A DNA stretch of 64,000 bases from Psychromarinibacter halotolerans (GCF_029168315.1 NZ_JARGYD010000003.1:434001-498000), one strand, 5' to 3'; positions 42,595 to 52,135 are shown, counted from the stretch's first letter. The notes: a model not told the origin generated them from the sequence alone. A program made the numbers and translations.

Positions 42595-44115
42595 ATGACG
42601 CATCCGAAACCCGTGGTTCTGTGCATTCTTGACGGCTGGGGCTATCGCGAGGATCGCACGGCGAACGCGCCCGCCCTTGCCGACACACCCACGTTCGACC
42701 GGCTGTGGTCCACCTGCCCGCACGCCTTCCTTGTGACCTACGGCCCCGATGTGGGCCTGCCCACCGGCCAGATGGGCAACTCGGAAGTCGGCCACACCAA
42801 CATCGGCGCAGGCCGCGTCGTGGCGATGGACCTTGGCCAGATCGACCTTGCCATCGAGGACCGGAGCTTTTTTGAAAACGAGTCCATCGCCGCCTTTGCG
42901 GACACGCTGAAGGACTCGGGCGGCACCGCGCATCTGATGGGTCTGACGTCCCCCGGCGGCGTGCACGCGCACCAAGACCACATCGTCGCCGCGGCAAAGC
43001 TGCTGACCGGCAAGGGTGTGCCTGTGACGGTCCATGTCATCACCGACGGCCGCGACGTGCCGCCGAAATCGGCGCGCGAGCAGGTTGCGAAGTTCATCGA
43101 CGACCTGCCCGAAGGCGTCACCGTCGCCTCTGTCACCGGGCGCTATTTCGCTATGGACCGCGACAACCGCTGGGACCGGGTCAGCAAGGCTTATGACGCG
43201 ATGGTCAACGCCAAGGGCGAAACCGCCGACAGCGCCGACGCCGCGATCGCCGCTGCCTACGAGCGGGGCGAGACGGACGAGTTCGTCGCCCCCACCGTGA
43301 TCGACGGCTTTGACGGCATCAAGGATGGCGACGGCGTCTTCTTCATCAACTTCCGCGCCGACCGCGCCCGCGAGATCCTGCGCGCCATCGGCGAACCCGG
43401 CTTCGACGCGTTCGAAACCGGCGACCGCCCCGACTATGCCGCGCTGTTGGGGATGGTCGAATACTCGGACAGCCACAACGACTATATGACGACCGCTTAT
43501 CCGAAGCGGAAGATCGTCAACACGCTGGGCGAATGGGTGTCGAAACAGGGCCTGACGCAATTCCGTCTGGCCGAGACTGAGAAGTATCCGCATGTCACGT
43601 TCTTCCTGAACGGCGGGGTCGAAACCCCGTACGAGGGCGAGGAGAGGTACATGCCCAAGTCGCCCAACGTCGCCACCTATGACCTGCAGCCCGAGATGAG
43701 CGCACCCGAAGTGTCGGACAAGTTCGTCGAGGCCATCGAGGCAGGGTTCGACCTGATCGTGGTGAACTTCGCGAACCCCGACATGGTGGGCCATACCGGA
43801 GACCTCGACGCGGCGATCAAGGCCTGCGAGGCGGTCGATGCCGGACTGGGCCGCGCCATCGAGGCGCTGGACAAGGCGGGCGGCGCCATCGTCGTCACCG
43901 CCGACCACGGCAACTGCGAAACGATGGTCGATCCCGACTCTGGCGGGCCGCACACGGCGCACACCACGAACCTTGTGCCCGTCATCGTCCACGGTGGACC
44001 GGATGGCGCCAGCCTGCGGGACGGGCGGCTGTCCGATCTTGCGCCAACGGTTCTGGACCTGATGGGCCAGCCGCAGCCCGAGGAAATGACCGGCGTGAGC
44101 CTTCTTAAAAAATGA
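42595..44115 (+). CDS. gpmI: 2,3-bisphosphoglycerate-independent phosphoglycerate mutase
   Basis: 506 residues, the Mn-dependent iPGM. The catalytic serine lies in MGNSEVGHTNIGAGR; further metal-site motifs are DGRDVPPKS, NFRADRAREILRA, VNFANPDMVGHTGD and VTADHGNCETM. It interconverts 3- and 2-phosphoglycerate. AGGAGAACCCTC precedes the ATG; the stop overlaps the envC-like start (ATGA). Confidence 0.97.
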   Translation: MTHPKPVVLCILDGWGYREDRTANAPALADTPTFDRLWSTCPHAFLVTYGPDVGLPTGQMGNSEVGHTNIGAGRVVAMDLGQIDLAIEDRSFFENESIAAFADTLKDSGGTAHLMGLTSPGGVHAHQDHIVAAAKLLTGKGVPVTVHVITDGRDVPPKSAREQVAKFIDDLPEGVTVASVTGRYFAMDRDNRWDRVSKAYDAMVNAKGETADSADAAIAAAYERGETDEFVAPTVIDGFDGIKDGDGVFFINFRADRAREILRAIGEPGFDAFETGDRPDYAALLGMVEYSDSHNDYMTTAYPKRKIVNTLGEWVSKQGLTQFRLAETEKYPHVTFFLNGGVETPYEGEERYMPKSPNVATYDLQPEMSAPEVSDKFVEAIEAGFDLIVVNFANPDMVGHTGDLDAAIKACEAVDAGLGRAIEALDKAGGAIVVTADHGNCETMVDPDSGGPHTAHTTNLVPVIVHGGPDGASLRDGRLSDLAPTVLDLMGQPQPEEMTGVSLLKK

Positions 44116-45236
44116 GGCTTCGCCGCCTTCTGCCCTTCCTTGTCCTTTGGCCTGCGCTGGTCTCGGCGCAGCCGATCGAGGATCTGGAACTGGTGGCGCG
44201 GCGCGCGGCAGGCCAGCTTGAGGCCGCGCAGAACGCGTTGGCCGCCGCCGAGCGGGCCGACGACAGGGTGCGCGCCCTGACCATGACGATCCGTGCGTAT
44301 GAAAACGGCCTGATCGCCCTGCGCGAGGGCCTGCGCCGCGCCGCGATCCGCGAGGACGCAATGCGCCAGCGGTTCGAAGCCCAGCGCGAGAAGGTCATGC
44401 GGCTGGTTGGCGTGCTGCAATCCATCGAAGGCTCTCCGGCGCCGCTGCTGCTGATGCATCCGTCCGGCCCCGTGGGCACCGCCCGCTCTGGCATGATGGT
44501 CAGCGCCGTGACCCCGGCCCTGCAACGCGAGGCCGAGGTGCTGCGCCGCCATCTGGAAGAGATCGCGCTGCTGCGAACCTTGCAGGAAAGCGCGGCGGAG
44601 ACGGTGCAAGAGGGTCTGGCTGGCGTGCAAGAGGCGCGCACCGCCCTAAGTCAGGCGATCCAGAACCGGGTCGACCTGCCGCAACGGTTCCTGACCGACC
44701 CCGAGGCACTGGCCCGGCTGATCGATAGCGCCGAAACCCTGCAGGGTTTCGCGTCGGGCCTGACCGAACTGGGCGACGAAGGCCCCGAACTTCCCGAGTT
44801 CGATCCCTCGCGCGGCGGCCTTCCGCTGCCGGTCGCGGGCACGGTCCTTCGCCGCGCGAACGAGGCCGACGCGGCGGGTATCGTCCGCCCCGGAATCGTG
44901 GTTGCGACAGAGCCCCGCGCGCTTGTGACGACCCCTTGGCCGGCGACAATCCGCTACCTTGGGCCCCTTCTCGACTACAAAAATGTGATGATCCTTGAGC
45001 CCGGGGGCGGTTATCTGCTTGTTCTGGCCGGGCTCGAAGAGGTGTATGGGGAACTTGGAGAGGTGCTGCCGGCCGGCGCTCCAGTTGGTCTCATGGGTGG
45101 AAATGCACCAGACGAAGCCGCGTTTGCCGCGGGCGCACCGGAACTCGGTGGCGTAAACCGCACGGAAACGCTTTATATAGAGGCAAGGCAGGGCGACGAC
45201 CCGATCAACCCGGGCCAGTGGTTCGCCATTGATTGA
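44112..45236 (+). CDS. EnvC-like murein hydrolase activator
   Basis: 374 residues with a signal peptide (RLLPFLVLWPALVSA). Long coiled-coil helices (about 25-90 and 150-200) lead to a C-terminal degenerate LytM/M23 domain (from about 245). The catalytic zinc residues HxxxD and HxH are not seen, as expected for EnvC, which activates amidases rather than cutting peptidoglycan itself. It lies between gpmI and ctpA in an operon, the usual order in this family. Confidence 0.88.
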   Translation: MRLRRLLPFLVLWPALVSAQPIEDLELVARRAAGQLEAAQNALAAAERADDRVRALTMTIRAYENGLIALREGLRRAAIREDAMRQRFEAQREKVMRLVGVLQSIEGSPAPLLLMHPSGPVGTARSGMMVSAVTPALQREAEVLRRHLEEIALLRTLQESAAETVQEGLAGVQEARTALSQAIQNRVDLPQRFLTDPEALARLIDSAETLQGFASGLTELGDEGPELPEFDPSRGGLPLPVAGTVLRRANEADAAGIVRPGIVVATEPRALVTTPWPATIRYLGPLLDYKNVMILEPGGGYLLVLAGLEEVYGELGEVLPAGAPVGLMGGNAPDEAAFAAGAPELGGVNRTETLYIEARQGDDPINPGQWFAID

Positions 45237-45251
45237 GAACACGAGGACCGT

Positions 45252-46592
45252 ATGAAGAAATTCGTGATGGCTGCCGTGGCGGGGACCCTTGCGGGGGTGA
45301 TCGCCACCACGCAGATCGCAGGACCGCTGCTGGCCCAGGAAGGCGAACGTGACAGTTCCGTATACGAACAGCTTGATCTGTTCGGGGACATCTTCGAACG
45401 CATCCGCGCACAGTACGTTGAAGAAGTGGACGAGGGCGAGCTGATCGAGGCCGCGATCAACGGCATGTTGACCTCGCTTGACCCGCATTCCAGCTACCTG
45501 TCGCCCGACGATGCCGCCGACATGCGCGTGCAGACGCGCGGCGAATTCGGCGGTCTCGGCATCGAGGTGACGCAGGAAGAGGGCTTCGTTAAGGTGGTGT
45601 CGCCCATCGACGACACGCCCGCCGACGACGCCGGGATCGAAGCCGGTGACTACATCACCCACGTCGACGGCGAATCCGTTCTTGGCCTGACGCTGGACGA
45701 GGCGGTCGAAATGATGCGCGGCCCGGTCGGGTCCGAGATCATCATCACCGTCGTGCGCGAAGGCACCGAAGAACCGTTCGACGTGTCGATCATCCGCGAC
45801 ACCATCAAGCTGACCGCGGTCCGCACCCGCGTCGAGGGCAAGACGGTCGTTATGCGTGTGTCGACATTCAACGACCAGACCTTCCCCAACCTCGAATCCG
45901 GCCTGCTGGAAGCGGTTGAGGAACTGGGCGGCTTCGACAACGTCGACGGCTTCGTTCTGGACCTGCGCAACAACCCGGGTGGTCTGCTGACGCAGGCGAT
46001 CAAAGTGTCCGATGCCTTCCTGAACGCTGGCGAAATCGTGTCGACCCGTGGCCGCGACCCGCAGGACGGCGAACGCTACAACGCCGCGCCCGGCGATCTG
46101 GCCGAAGGCCTGCCGATGGTAGTGCTGATCAACGGCGGCTCTGCCTCGGCGTCCGAGATCGTCGCCGGCGCGCTGCAGGATCACCGCCGCGCAATCGTCG
46201 TCGGCACCAAGTCGTTCGGCAAGGGCTCGGTCCAGACGGTGATGCCGCTTCGGGGCGACGGTGCGATGCGCCTGACCACCGCGCGGTACTACACTCCGTC
46301 CGGCCGCTCGATCCAGGCGCTTGGCGTGTCGCCCGACATCGTCGTGGCGCAGCCTCCGACCCGCCCGGACGAGGAGACCGACGAAGAAAGCGTCGCACGT
46401 CCCCTGCGCTCCGAGGCCGACCTGCGCGGCGCGCTCGACAATGACTCGCTGACCGAGGACGAGCGTCGGCAGATCGAAGAAGAGCAGGCACAGGCAGAGG
46501 CGTCCGCCGAGCTGCGCGAGGAAGACTTCCAGCTCAGCTATGCGATCGACCTGCTGCACGGCCTTGCCGCAATCGACGCGGCCCAGCAGTAA
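45252..46592 (+). CDS. ctpA: C-terminal processing peptidase (S41)
   Basis: 446 residues with an N-terminal signal or anchor. The PDZ domain spans about residues 95-175 and the S41 catalytic core 185-370. The nucleophile serine is in INGGSASASE (297-301 region) and the general base is Lys324 in SFGKGSVQT. The acidic Glu/Asp-rich tail (about 375-430) is probably flexible. CtpA processes periplasmic proteins, typically with an NlpI-like adaptor or in amidase regulation. Confidence 0.95.
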   Translation: MKKFVMAAVAGTLAGVIATTQIAGPLLAQEGERDSSVYEQLDLFGDIFERIRAQYVEEVDEGELIEAAINGMLTSLDPHSSYLSPDDAADMRVQTRGEFGGLGIEVTQEEGFVKVVSPIDDTPADDAGIEAGDYITHVDGESVLGLTLDEAVEMMRGPVGSEIIITVVREGTEEPFDVSIIRDTIKLTAVRTRVEGKTVVMRVSTFNDQTFPNLESGLLEAVEELGGFDNVDGFVLDLRNNPGGLLTQAIKVSDAFLNAGEIVSTRGRDPQDGERYNAAPGDLAEGLPMVVLINGGSASASEIVAGALQDHRRAIVVGTKSFGKGSVQTVMPLRGDGAMRLTTARYYTPSGRSIQALGVSPDIVVAQPPTRPDEETDEESVARPLRSEADLRGALDNDSLTEDERRQIEEEQAQAEASAELREEDFQLSYAIDLLHGLAAIDAAQQ

Positions 46593-46630
46593 GCGCGGCG
46601 CGCCCCTTTGCGGGGCGCCCGAAGACAAAG

Positions 46631-46663
46631 AAACCCCGCCAGATCGCTCTGGCGGGGTTTTCC
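46631..46663. terminator. Terminator after ctpA
   Basis: AAACCCCGCCAGA-TCGC-TCTGGCGGGGTTT (46631-46660) is a perfect 13-bp stem with AT ends on both strands, so it can serve both ctpA and the convergent deacetylase gene. Confidence 0.85.
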
Positions 46664-46689
46664 TTTGCGGGTATGGCGCGCGGCCGCGT

Positions 46690-47583
46690 CTAGCTGGCGT
46701 TGCTTGGCGGCGACACGATTTCTGCGAACCGGTCGAACACCGCGCCTGCGGTCGTGATCCAGATCTCATCGCGGCGGGCCACGATATGTGCCAGCGCCCG
46801 CCGCAAATGCCGCAACCGATACGGCTGGCCGACGATGTAGGGGTGCAGCGCGATGCCCATCACAAGAGGCTGCCGCGCCGACTGGTCCAGCATTTCGTCG
46901 AAGTTATCGATGACCATGTCCGCGAACTGCGCGGCGCCATCCTTGCGCCCCACGACCGACGGGATGTCGTTGACCTCTTGCGGGTAGGGAACAGCCAGCA
47001 GCGGCCCATTCTCGGTCCGCATCCAGACGGGCTGATCGTCCATGCACCAGTTCAGGGTATAGCGATAACCGGCCCCGGTCAGCAGATCCGGCGTAACGCG
47101 GCTTTCCGCGATCCATGGGCTAAGCCAGCCGCGCGGCGCGATCCCTTCGGCCTTCGTCAGCACGTCCGTCGCCTCGGCGATCAGCGCGCGTTCGGCGTCG
47201 GGCTCTAGCACGCTCTGCCGCTCGCTGTTGGTGCGCCCGTGGCCCGCGATCTCGTCCCCCCGCGCGCGGTGCGCGTCCATCAGTTCGGGCGCATAGTCGT
47301 ACATCGCGCTGTTCGCGAGCACGGTCGCGGGCAGGTCCAGCTCTTCCAGAAGCTCCAGCATCCGCCACGCCCCGACCCTGTTGCCATAGTCGCGCCACGC
47401 GTAGTTCAGGATGTCCGGCTGCGGCCCGCCGGGCGCAAGTTCGGCACCCAGCCCCTCGCCATAGGCGAAATGTTCAAGGTTCAGCCCCAGATAGACGGCC
47501 AGCTTGCGTCCACCGGGCCAGTCGAAATCGGGGCGGCGCGTGATCGGCACATAGTCATAGCGGTCATGGCCCGGAAGCGTCAC
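46690..47583 (-). CDS. Polysaccharide deacetylase family (PuuE-like) protein
   Basis: 297 residues from GTG 47583, overlapping the stop of the NTF2-like gene (GTGA). A NodB-like domain: LEHFAYGEG, GRTNSERQS after GDEIAGH, WIAESRVTPDLL and LHPYIVGQPYRL. It resembles cofactor-independent allantoinase PuuE and its uncharacterised relatives, rather than chitin deacetylases. Since a true puuE fusion lies at 60106, this is probably a paralogue on another amide or imide substrate. Confidence 0.82.
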   Translation of the reverse strand: MTLPGHDRYDYVPITRRPDFDWPGGRKLAVYLGLNLEHFAYGEGLGAELAPGGPQPDILNYAWRDYGNRVGAWRMLELLEELDLPATVLANSAMYDYAPELMDAHRARGDEIAGHGRTNSERQSVLEPDAERALIAEATDVLTKAEGIAPRGWLSPWIAESRVTPDLLTGAGYRYTLNWCMDDQPVWMRTENGPLLAVPYPQEVNDIPSVVGRKDGAAQFADMVIDNFDEMLDQSARQPLVMGIALHPYIVGQPYRLRHLRRALAHIVARRDEIWITTAGAVFDRFAEIVSPPSNAS

Positions 47584-47996
47584 AGCGGCGCCTCCGACAG
47601 TCCGGCGCGGTCCAGCAGGATCTCGGCGCTGTCGTTCCACACATCGGTGGACACGATCTTGCCGTCGCGCACGGTGAAGATGTCGATGTAACGGTTGCCG
47701 TCGAACGGTGTGCCGTCGGGCCATTCGCCGTACAGGTGGCCGGTGTTGAACACCAGAACATCGCCCGTCTCGGCATCCAGCGCCGCATCGGTGCGCAGGA
47801 ACCGCTTCTTGACCCACGCATAGCGTTTCGCGTTGAAGGCGGCGCTGTCGGCGGGTCCGCCAAGCTTGCGCCCACCGGTGAAGGTCATCTTGAAATCGTC
47901 GGACAGGTAGGCCGCGGCGCCTTCCGGGTCCGGGATCATGCTTTTCTCAAGATAAGCCTCGACGATCTGCCGGGCCTCGGCTGTGGCATCCGTCAT
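47580..47996 (-). CDS. NTF2/SnoaL-like protein
   Basis: 138 residues of the NTF2-like cone fold (AEARQIVEAYLEKSMI at the N-terminus, RYIDIFTVRDGKIVSTDVWND at the C-terminus). Such proteins are often isomerases, hydratases or binding proteins for small hydrophobic molecules. Coupled to the deacetylase-family gene by a GTGA overlap, so they likely act on the same compound. AAGGAG precedes the ATG by 8 nt. Confidence 0.82.
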   Translation of the reverse strand: MTDATAEARQIVEAYLEKSMIPDPEGAAAYLSDDFKMTFTGGRKLGGPADSAAFNAKRYAWVKKRFLRTDAALDAETGDVLVFNTGHLYGEWPDGTPFDGNRYIDIFTVRDGKIVSTDVWNDSAEILLDRAGLSEAPL

Positions 47997-48198
47997 CGCG
48001 GATCTCCTTTTGAACGGGTCTTAACGGACCTACGCCGCGCACCGGACGGTGTACAACCGTATCCGGGCGCAAGCCCCAAGTCGGGCCGTCCGGCAACGAA
48101 CGTTCGGCGAAATTTCGGGCGCTCAGACTTGCGTGATGTGCGCTTTTACTCGTCGCCCGCCTGCCCTACCTTGGGGCGGAACAGACGCCGAGGCCGAC

Positions 48199-48678
48199 AT
48201 GACCCCCGAAGACAAGGAAGCCCTTCCCTATCGTCCCTGCGTGGGCGTCGTGCTTGCGAACCCGCAGGGTCTGCTGTTCGCCGGTGAACGGATCGACACG
48301 CCCGGCGCATGGCAGATGCCGCAGGGCGGGATCGACAAGGGCGAGGATCCGGAAGACGCGGCCCTGCGCGAGCTTTGGGAAGAGACCGGCGTCACCTCGG
48401 ACCTTGTCGAGGTAGAGGCCGTCACGCCCGACTGGATCACCTACGACCTTCCGCCCGAGCTTTTGGGCAAGGTGTGGAAGGGGCGTTTCCGGGGGCAGAA
48501 ACAGCTTTGGTATCTGCTGCGGTTCGACGGCCCGGACGATGCCATCACGATCGAGACCGAGCACCCGGAGTTCTCGCGCTGGCAATGGATGGATCCCGAC
48601 GCTCTGATCAGATCCATCGTGCCGTTCAAGCGCACCGTCTACGAGACTGTCCTTGCCACGTTCCGGAAGGAGTTGTGA
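48199..48678 (+). CDS. rppH: RNA pyrophosphohydrolase
   Basis: 159 residues. The Nudix box starts at GGIDKGEDPED and continues ALRELWEETGV, with all catalytic Glu residues. The N-terminal LPYRPCVGVVLANPQG and the tail PFKRTVYETVL match RppH. It removes pyrophosphate from mRNA 5' ends and starts decay. ATG 48199 lies behind a weak AGG. Confidence 0.95.
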   Translation: MTPEDKEALPYRPCVGVVLANPQGLLFAGERIDTPGAWQMPQGGIDKGEDPEDAALRELWEETGVTSDLVEVEAVTPDWITYDLPPELLGKVWKGRFRGQKQLWYLLRFDGPDDAITIETEHPEFSRWQWMDPDALIRSIVPFKRTVYETVLATFRKEL

Positions 48679-48679
48679 A

Positions 48680-49153
48680 ATGCCGAAAGCCCTGATTGCC
48701 GCCGCCCTGTCGCTTGCGCTGGCCGGTCCGGCGACCGCCCTGTCCTGCCTGCAGCCGAACATCGTCGCCGCCTTCTCGGACGCCGCCGCCGCGGACGAGG
48801 TCTATGTCATCGTGCAGGGCCAGTTCTCGGACGGGCCGGGTCCCCGCCCCGGAGGTACCACCGGGGGCGAGCCCCGCAGCTACGAGGCGTATTTTTCTGG
48901 CTGGACGATCTTCGCGAACGGCCCGGAAGAGCGGATGAACGCGCCGGTCCGCATCGTCGAGACCTGCACCGCCGAATGGTGCGCCGAATTGCCGATGGAC
49001 ACCGAGGTGCTTACGTTCCTGCAGCGCGACCCTGACGGCGGCAAGCCGACGCTGCTGCTGAACGCGTGCCAAGGGAACCTGTTCACCGACCCGACAGAAG
49101 AACACATCGAAGCGATCACCACCTGCTTCGAGAAGGGCTGCACCGCCAGCTGA
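48680..49153 (+). CDS. Hypothetical secreted cysteine-containing protein
   Basis: 157 residues from ATG 48680, with GGAAGGAG overlapping the end of rppH. The signal peptide is MPKALIAAALSLALAGPATALS. The mature part has six cysteines (including CLQP, ETCTAEWCAEL, NACQG and TTCFEKGC), likely in disulphides. No family recognised. Tight spacing suggests co-transcription with rppH. Confidence 0.75.
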   Translation: MPKALIAAALSLALAGPATALSCLQPNIVAAFSDAAAADEVYVIVQGQFSDGPGPRPGGTTGGEPRSYEAYFSGWTIFANGPEERMNAPVRIVETCTAEWCAELPMDTEVLTFLQRDPDGGKPTLLLNACQGNLFTDPTEEHIEAITTCFEKGCTAS

Positions 49154-49178
49154 CACCGGCGGCGCGCGGCGGCGGGGA

Positions 49179-49829
49179 TCAGGTCACCAGCATCCGCAGG
49201 CCCTGCGTGACGTCCGTGCGAATGGACAGCCGCAGCCCCGGTTCATCGCCCGCGCGCAGCGCCGCGACGATCAGCTTGTGCTGCTGCGGCACCTCTGTCC
49301 GCTGAAGCCGCCCGTACAGCTTGCGCATCGTCGGCCCCAGTTGCAGCCAGACCGTTTCCGCCATCGCCAGCATCGCGGGCGCCTGCGCACGCAGGTACAG
49401 GGTGCGGTGGAATTCAAGGTTCAGCCGGATGTAGGCCACGGCGTCGTGCTTCGCGACGGCCTCGGCAATCTGACCGTTGATCGCGTTCAATCGGTCGATC
49501 AGCGCGATGTGGGCGCGCGGAAGGGCGCGGCTGGCAAGCTCTGTCTCGATCAGCGCGCGCAGGGCCGCCAGTTCCTCGATCCGTTCGTTGGACAGCTCAG
49601 GCGTGGACACACGGCCGGAGGACGACAGCATCAGCGCCCCCTCTGCCGCAAGCCTGCGCACCGCCTCGCGCGCGGGGGTCATCGACACGCCATAGTCCTT
49701 GCCGATTCCGCGCAGCGTCAGCGCCGTACCCGGCGCCAGTTCACCGTGCATGATCCGCGTGCGCAGGTGGCGGTAAACCCGTTCGTGGGCAGATTGCGAG
49801 GTTTCGCCGGGGCGTGACTGGATCAGCAT
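49179..49829 (-). CDS. GntR family regulator (FCD domain)
   Basis: 216 residues. The winged helix (VYRHLRTRIMHGELAPGTAL, then TPAREAVRRLAAEGAL) is followed by an FCD effector domain (ALRALIETELASRAL, LNLEFHRTLYLRA, the latter with metal-ligand His). FadR/VanR-type regulators respond to organic acids or metabolites. Target genes are not evident next to it. Confidence 0.9.
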   Translation of the reverse strand: MLIQSRPGETSQSAHERVYRHLRTRIMHGELAPGTALTLRGIGKDYGVSMTPAREAVRRLAAEGALMLSSSGRVSTPELSNERIEELAALRALIETELASRALPRAHIALIDRLNAINGQIAEAVAKHDAVAYIRLNLEFHRTLYLRAQAPAMLAMAETVWLQLGPTMRKLYGRLQRTEVPQQHKLIVAALRAGDEPGLRLSIRTDVTQGLRMLVT

Positions 49830-49860
49830 CGGAATATCGTGCGGCTCGGAACGGGTCTGG

Positions 49861-50553
49861 TCAATCGCCGAAGCGGTAGCGGTGCAGGCTGTGACCCTGC
49901 GTCTTCAGCCAACGCCGCGGCGTTTCATAGTCGGGACAGATGCGCGCCACCACGCGCCAATATGCGGCAGAGTGATTCATCTCGACCAGATGCGCCACCT
50001 CGTGCGCGGCGACGTAGTCCAGCGCCTCTGGCGGCGCCATTGCAAGCCGCCAGGAGAAATTGAGGTTGCCGGTGGCCGTGCAGGACCCCCAGCGCGACCG
50101 GGTGTCACGCAGCGTAATCCGCCCCACCTTCCGCCCGGCCCGCGCCGCATAGCGGTCGACCGCCTCTGCAAGCCGGGTCTTCGCGTCCAGCCGCAGCCAT
50201 GCCCGGACCCGCGCCGCCGCCATGTCGGCGTTGTCCGGCACCAGCAGCGCGCCATCCTGCAGGCTTACCCGCCGGACCCGCGCGCCCGTGACGACGACAT
50301 CCTGCCCGCGCACCATCACGGTCGCGCCCAGCCCGACGTCGACAGGGGCGTCCTGCCGCGCCAGATGACTGCGAATCCAACCCGATTTCTCGCGGGCGAA
50401 GTTCAGCGCCTCTGCCTCGTCCATGTGGTTCGGCATCGACAGAGTCACCCGCCCGTCCAGCGCCGAGACCCGCAACGACACCCGCCGCGCCCGCGCCGAA
50501 CGGCGCAGGGTGATTTCTACCGGAGGGTTGCCGGGAAGCACCGCCTGCCCCAT
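49861..50553 (-). CDS. YgjP-type metallopeptidase (DUF45/M48-like)
   Basis: 230 residues from ATG 50553. The zinc site is AAHEVAHLVEMNHSAAYW (HExxH with a third His), preceded by the family-specific RWGSCTATGNLNFSWRL. The N-terminal beta domain (RRSARARRVSLRVS) is standard. Related to UTP pyrophosphatase-type YgjP/SprT-like proteins; its substrate is unknown. Confidence 0.9.
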   Translation of the reverse strand: MGQAVLPGNPPVEITLRRSARARRVSLRVSALDGRVTLSMPNHMDEAEALNFAREKSGWIRSHLARQDAPVDVGLGATVMVRGQDVVVTGARVRRVSLQDGALLVPDNADMAAARVRAWLRLDAKTRLAEAVDRYAARAGRKVGRITLRDTRSRWGSCTATGNLNFSWRLAMAPPEALDYVAAHEVAHLVEMNHSAAYWRVVARICPDYETPRRWLKTQGHSLHRYRFGD

Positions 50554-50722
50554 ATGACTGCCTCGATCTGCCTTTCGGTCAGAATAACGCGCCCGCGCAC
50601 CGGCTGACCATCGCAAAAAGCCCTTGCGGGCCGTCCCGAAAAGGCTTTGACAGTGGTTCCCGGCTGTGGCAGGGGACCGCAATTCAACGACACGCTGCTA
50701 CCGAGCTCTTGAGAGGATACAT

Positions 50723-51046
50723 ATGCCCAAGGAAGAATGGGGTACCAAGCGAGTTTGCCCGACGACCGGCAAACGCTTTTACGATCTGAACAGGACGCCG
50801 ATCGTCAGCCCCTACACGGGCGAGGTCGTGAACCTGGACACCGGCACGAAATCCCGGACTTCGATCGCCGAGAAGGCGGACAAGTCCAAGAAAGCCGAAC
50901 TGGTCGACGACGAAGATGTCGAACTGGAAGACGACGATTCGTCGGATGTGGATATCGATGACGATCTCCTCGACGACGACGACGATGACGACAACGTCTC
51001 GCTGGACGACATCGCCGACGTTTCCAACGAAGACGACGAAAACTGA
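50723..51046 (+). CDS. FYDLN-acid family protein (TIGR02300)
   Basis: 107 residues. The N-terminal half has the name-giving RFYDLN motif in GTKRVCPTTGKRFYDLNRTP; the C-terminal half is almost only Asp, Glu, Ser and Val. This small family is restricted to alphaproteobacteria; function unknown. ATG 50723 follows GAGAGGATACAT. tRNA-Ala lies 72 bp downstream, a recurring arrangement. Confidence 0.92.
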   Translation: MPKEEWGTKRVCPTTGKRFYDLNRTPIVSPYTGEVVNLDTGTKSRTSIAEKADKSKKAELVDDEDVELEDDDSSDVDIDDDLLDDDDDDDNVSLDDIADVSNEDDEN

Positions 51047-51056
51047 CGAAATTTCC

Positions 51057-51078
51057 CCTTGCGCTGTCCGGCGCAAGG
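51057..51078 (+). other. Hairpin between FYDLN-acid gene and tRNA-Ala
   Basis: CCTTGCGC-TGTCCG-GCGCAAGG is a perfect 8-bp stem. No T-tract follows, so it may be a processing or pausing element rather than a terminator. Confidence 0.45.
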
Positions 51079-51118
51079 TCATAATACCCGCGAGCGGTCC
51101 AGCAAGGACCGCAGCAAT

Positions 51119-51194
<76 letters not shown>

Positions 51195-51452
51195 TTACCT
51201 TCCCGTTCAACACGATAGCTGACTGATCGCGCCACTGGGCTGCGACTGGTTTAACGTGTTATCGCGGCAGACCTGCCTCGCCTCGGCTTACCTCAGCCTT
51301 ACGCACCTGACATCGGTCTCTCCGTCGTAACCGGATGCGGATGGTCGCTTCCTCATGGGAAGGGCCAGCGCACGACGCCCGTCGAAACGCATTGATTTTC
51401 ACCGGAATGCACCGAAACTGACGGCACCATCACACGTCAGGAGGAAACGTCG

Positions 51453-52067
51453 ATGCAGGTTCGTACCGTTCTGATTCCGATAATTGCCGTTTGCGCCGCG
51501 CCGGTGCTTGCCCAAGAGGGGCCGTCCTTCGATTGCGCGAAGGCGCAAAGCACGGCCGAGACGCTGGTCTGCGACACCCCCGAGCTTGCCGCGCTGGATC
51601 GTCTGGTCGCCGACCGCTATGCCGCCGCACTGGCGGTCGCACGCGGGCTTGATGCCGGGGCGGCAGAGGCCGAAGCACAGTTGAAAGCCTATCAGATCGG
51701 CTGGATCGAAGGGCGGGACGAGTGCTGGAAAGCCGATGATCCGGCCGCCTGCGTCGCCTTTGAATACCAGCGTCGCGAGGCGGAACTGGTGACGCAGTTC
51801 ATGCTGGAAGACCCCTCGGGGACGACCTTCTGGACATGCGACGGCAACCCGGCGAACGAGGTGGTGACGATGTACTTCGACACCGCCCTGCCCAGCGTCC
51901 GGTTCGAGCGGGGCGATTCCATCGACACGGGGACGCTGTCGGTCACCGCCTCGGGATCCCGCTATGATGGCAGTTTCGGACGCTATATCTGGATCAAAGG
52001 CGTCGACGCGACCTACCGCGACCCCGATCCGGACGGGACCGAGGTGAGTTGTACCGTTTCGAACTAG
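51453..52067 (+). CDS. LprI-MliC fusion, putative lysozyme inhibitor
   Basis: 204 residues with a signal peptide (LIPIIAVCAAPVLA). Residues about 25-115 resemble LprI/DUF1311 (FDCAKAQSTAETLVCDTPELAALD, then LKAYQIGWIEGRDECW, Cys-rich). Residues about 125-204 resemble MliC/PliC c-type lysozyme inhibitors (FWTCDGNPANEVVTMYF, LSVTASGSRYDGSFGRYIWIKG). Two inhibitor-type modules in one exported protein suggest defence against host or grazer lysozymes. Strong AGGAGG 8-9 nt upstream. Confidence 0.82.
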   Translation: MQVRTVLIPIIAVCAAPVLAQEGPSFDCAKAQSTAETLVCDTPELAALDRLVADRYAAALAVARGLDAGAAEAEAQLKAYQIGWIEGRDECWKADDPAACVAFEYQRREAELVTQFMLEDPSGTTFWTCDGNPANEVVTMYFDTALPSVRFERGDSIDTGTLSVTASGSRYDGSFGRYIWIKGVDATYRDPDPDGTEVSCTVSN

Positions 52068-52135
52068 GCTGCGCCCTGTTCACCTGATCCGATCCATGCA
52101 AGCCTTTTGGAAACCGGATGGGAACGGAGACAGGC

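Noticed and set aside
50920..51040. GAC/GAT simple repeat
   Set aside because: Explained by the Asp-rich tail of the FYDLN-acid protein.
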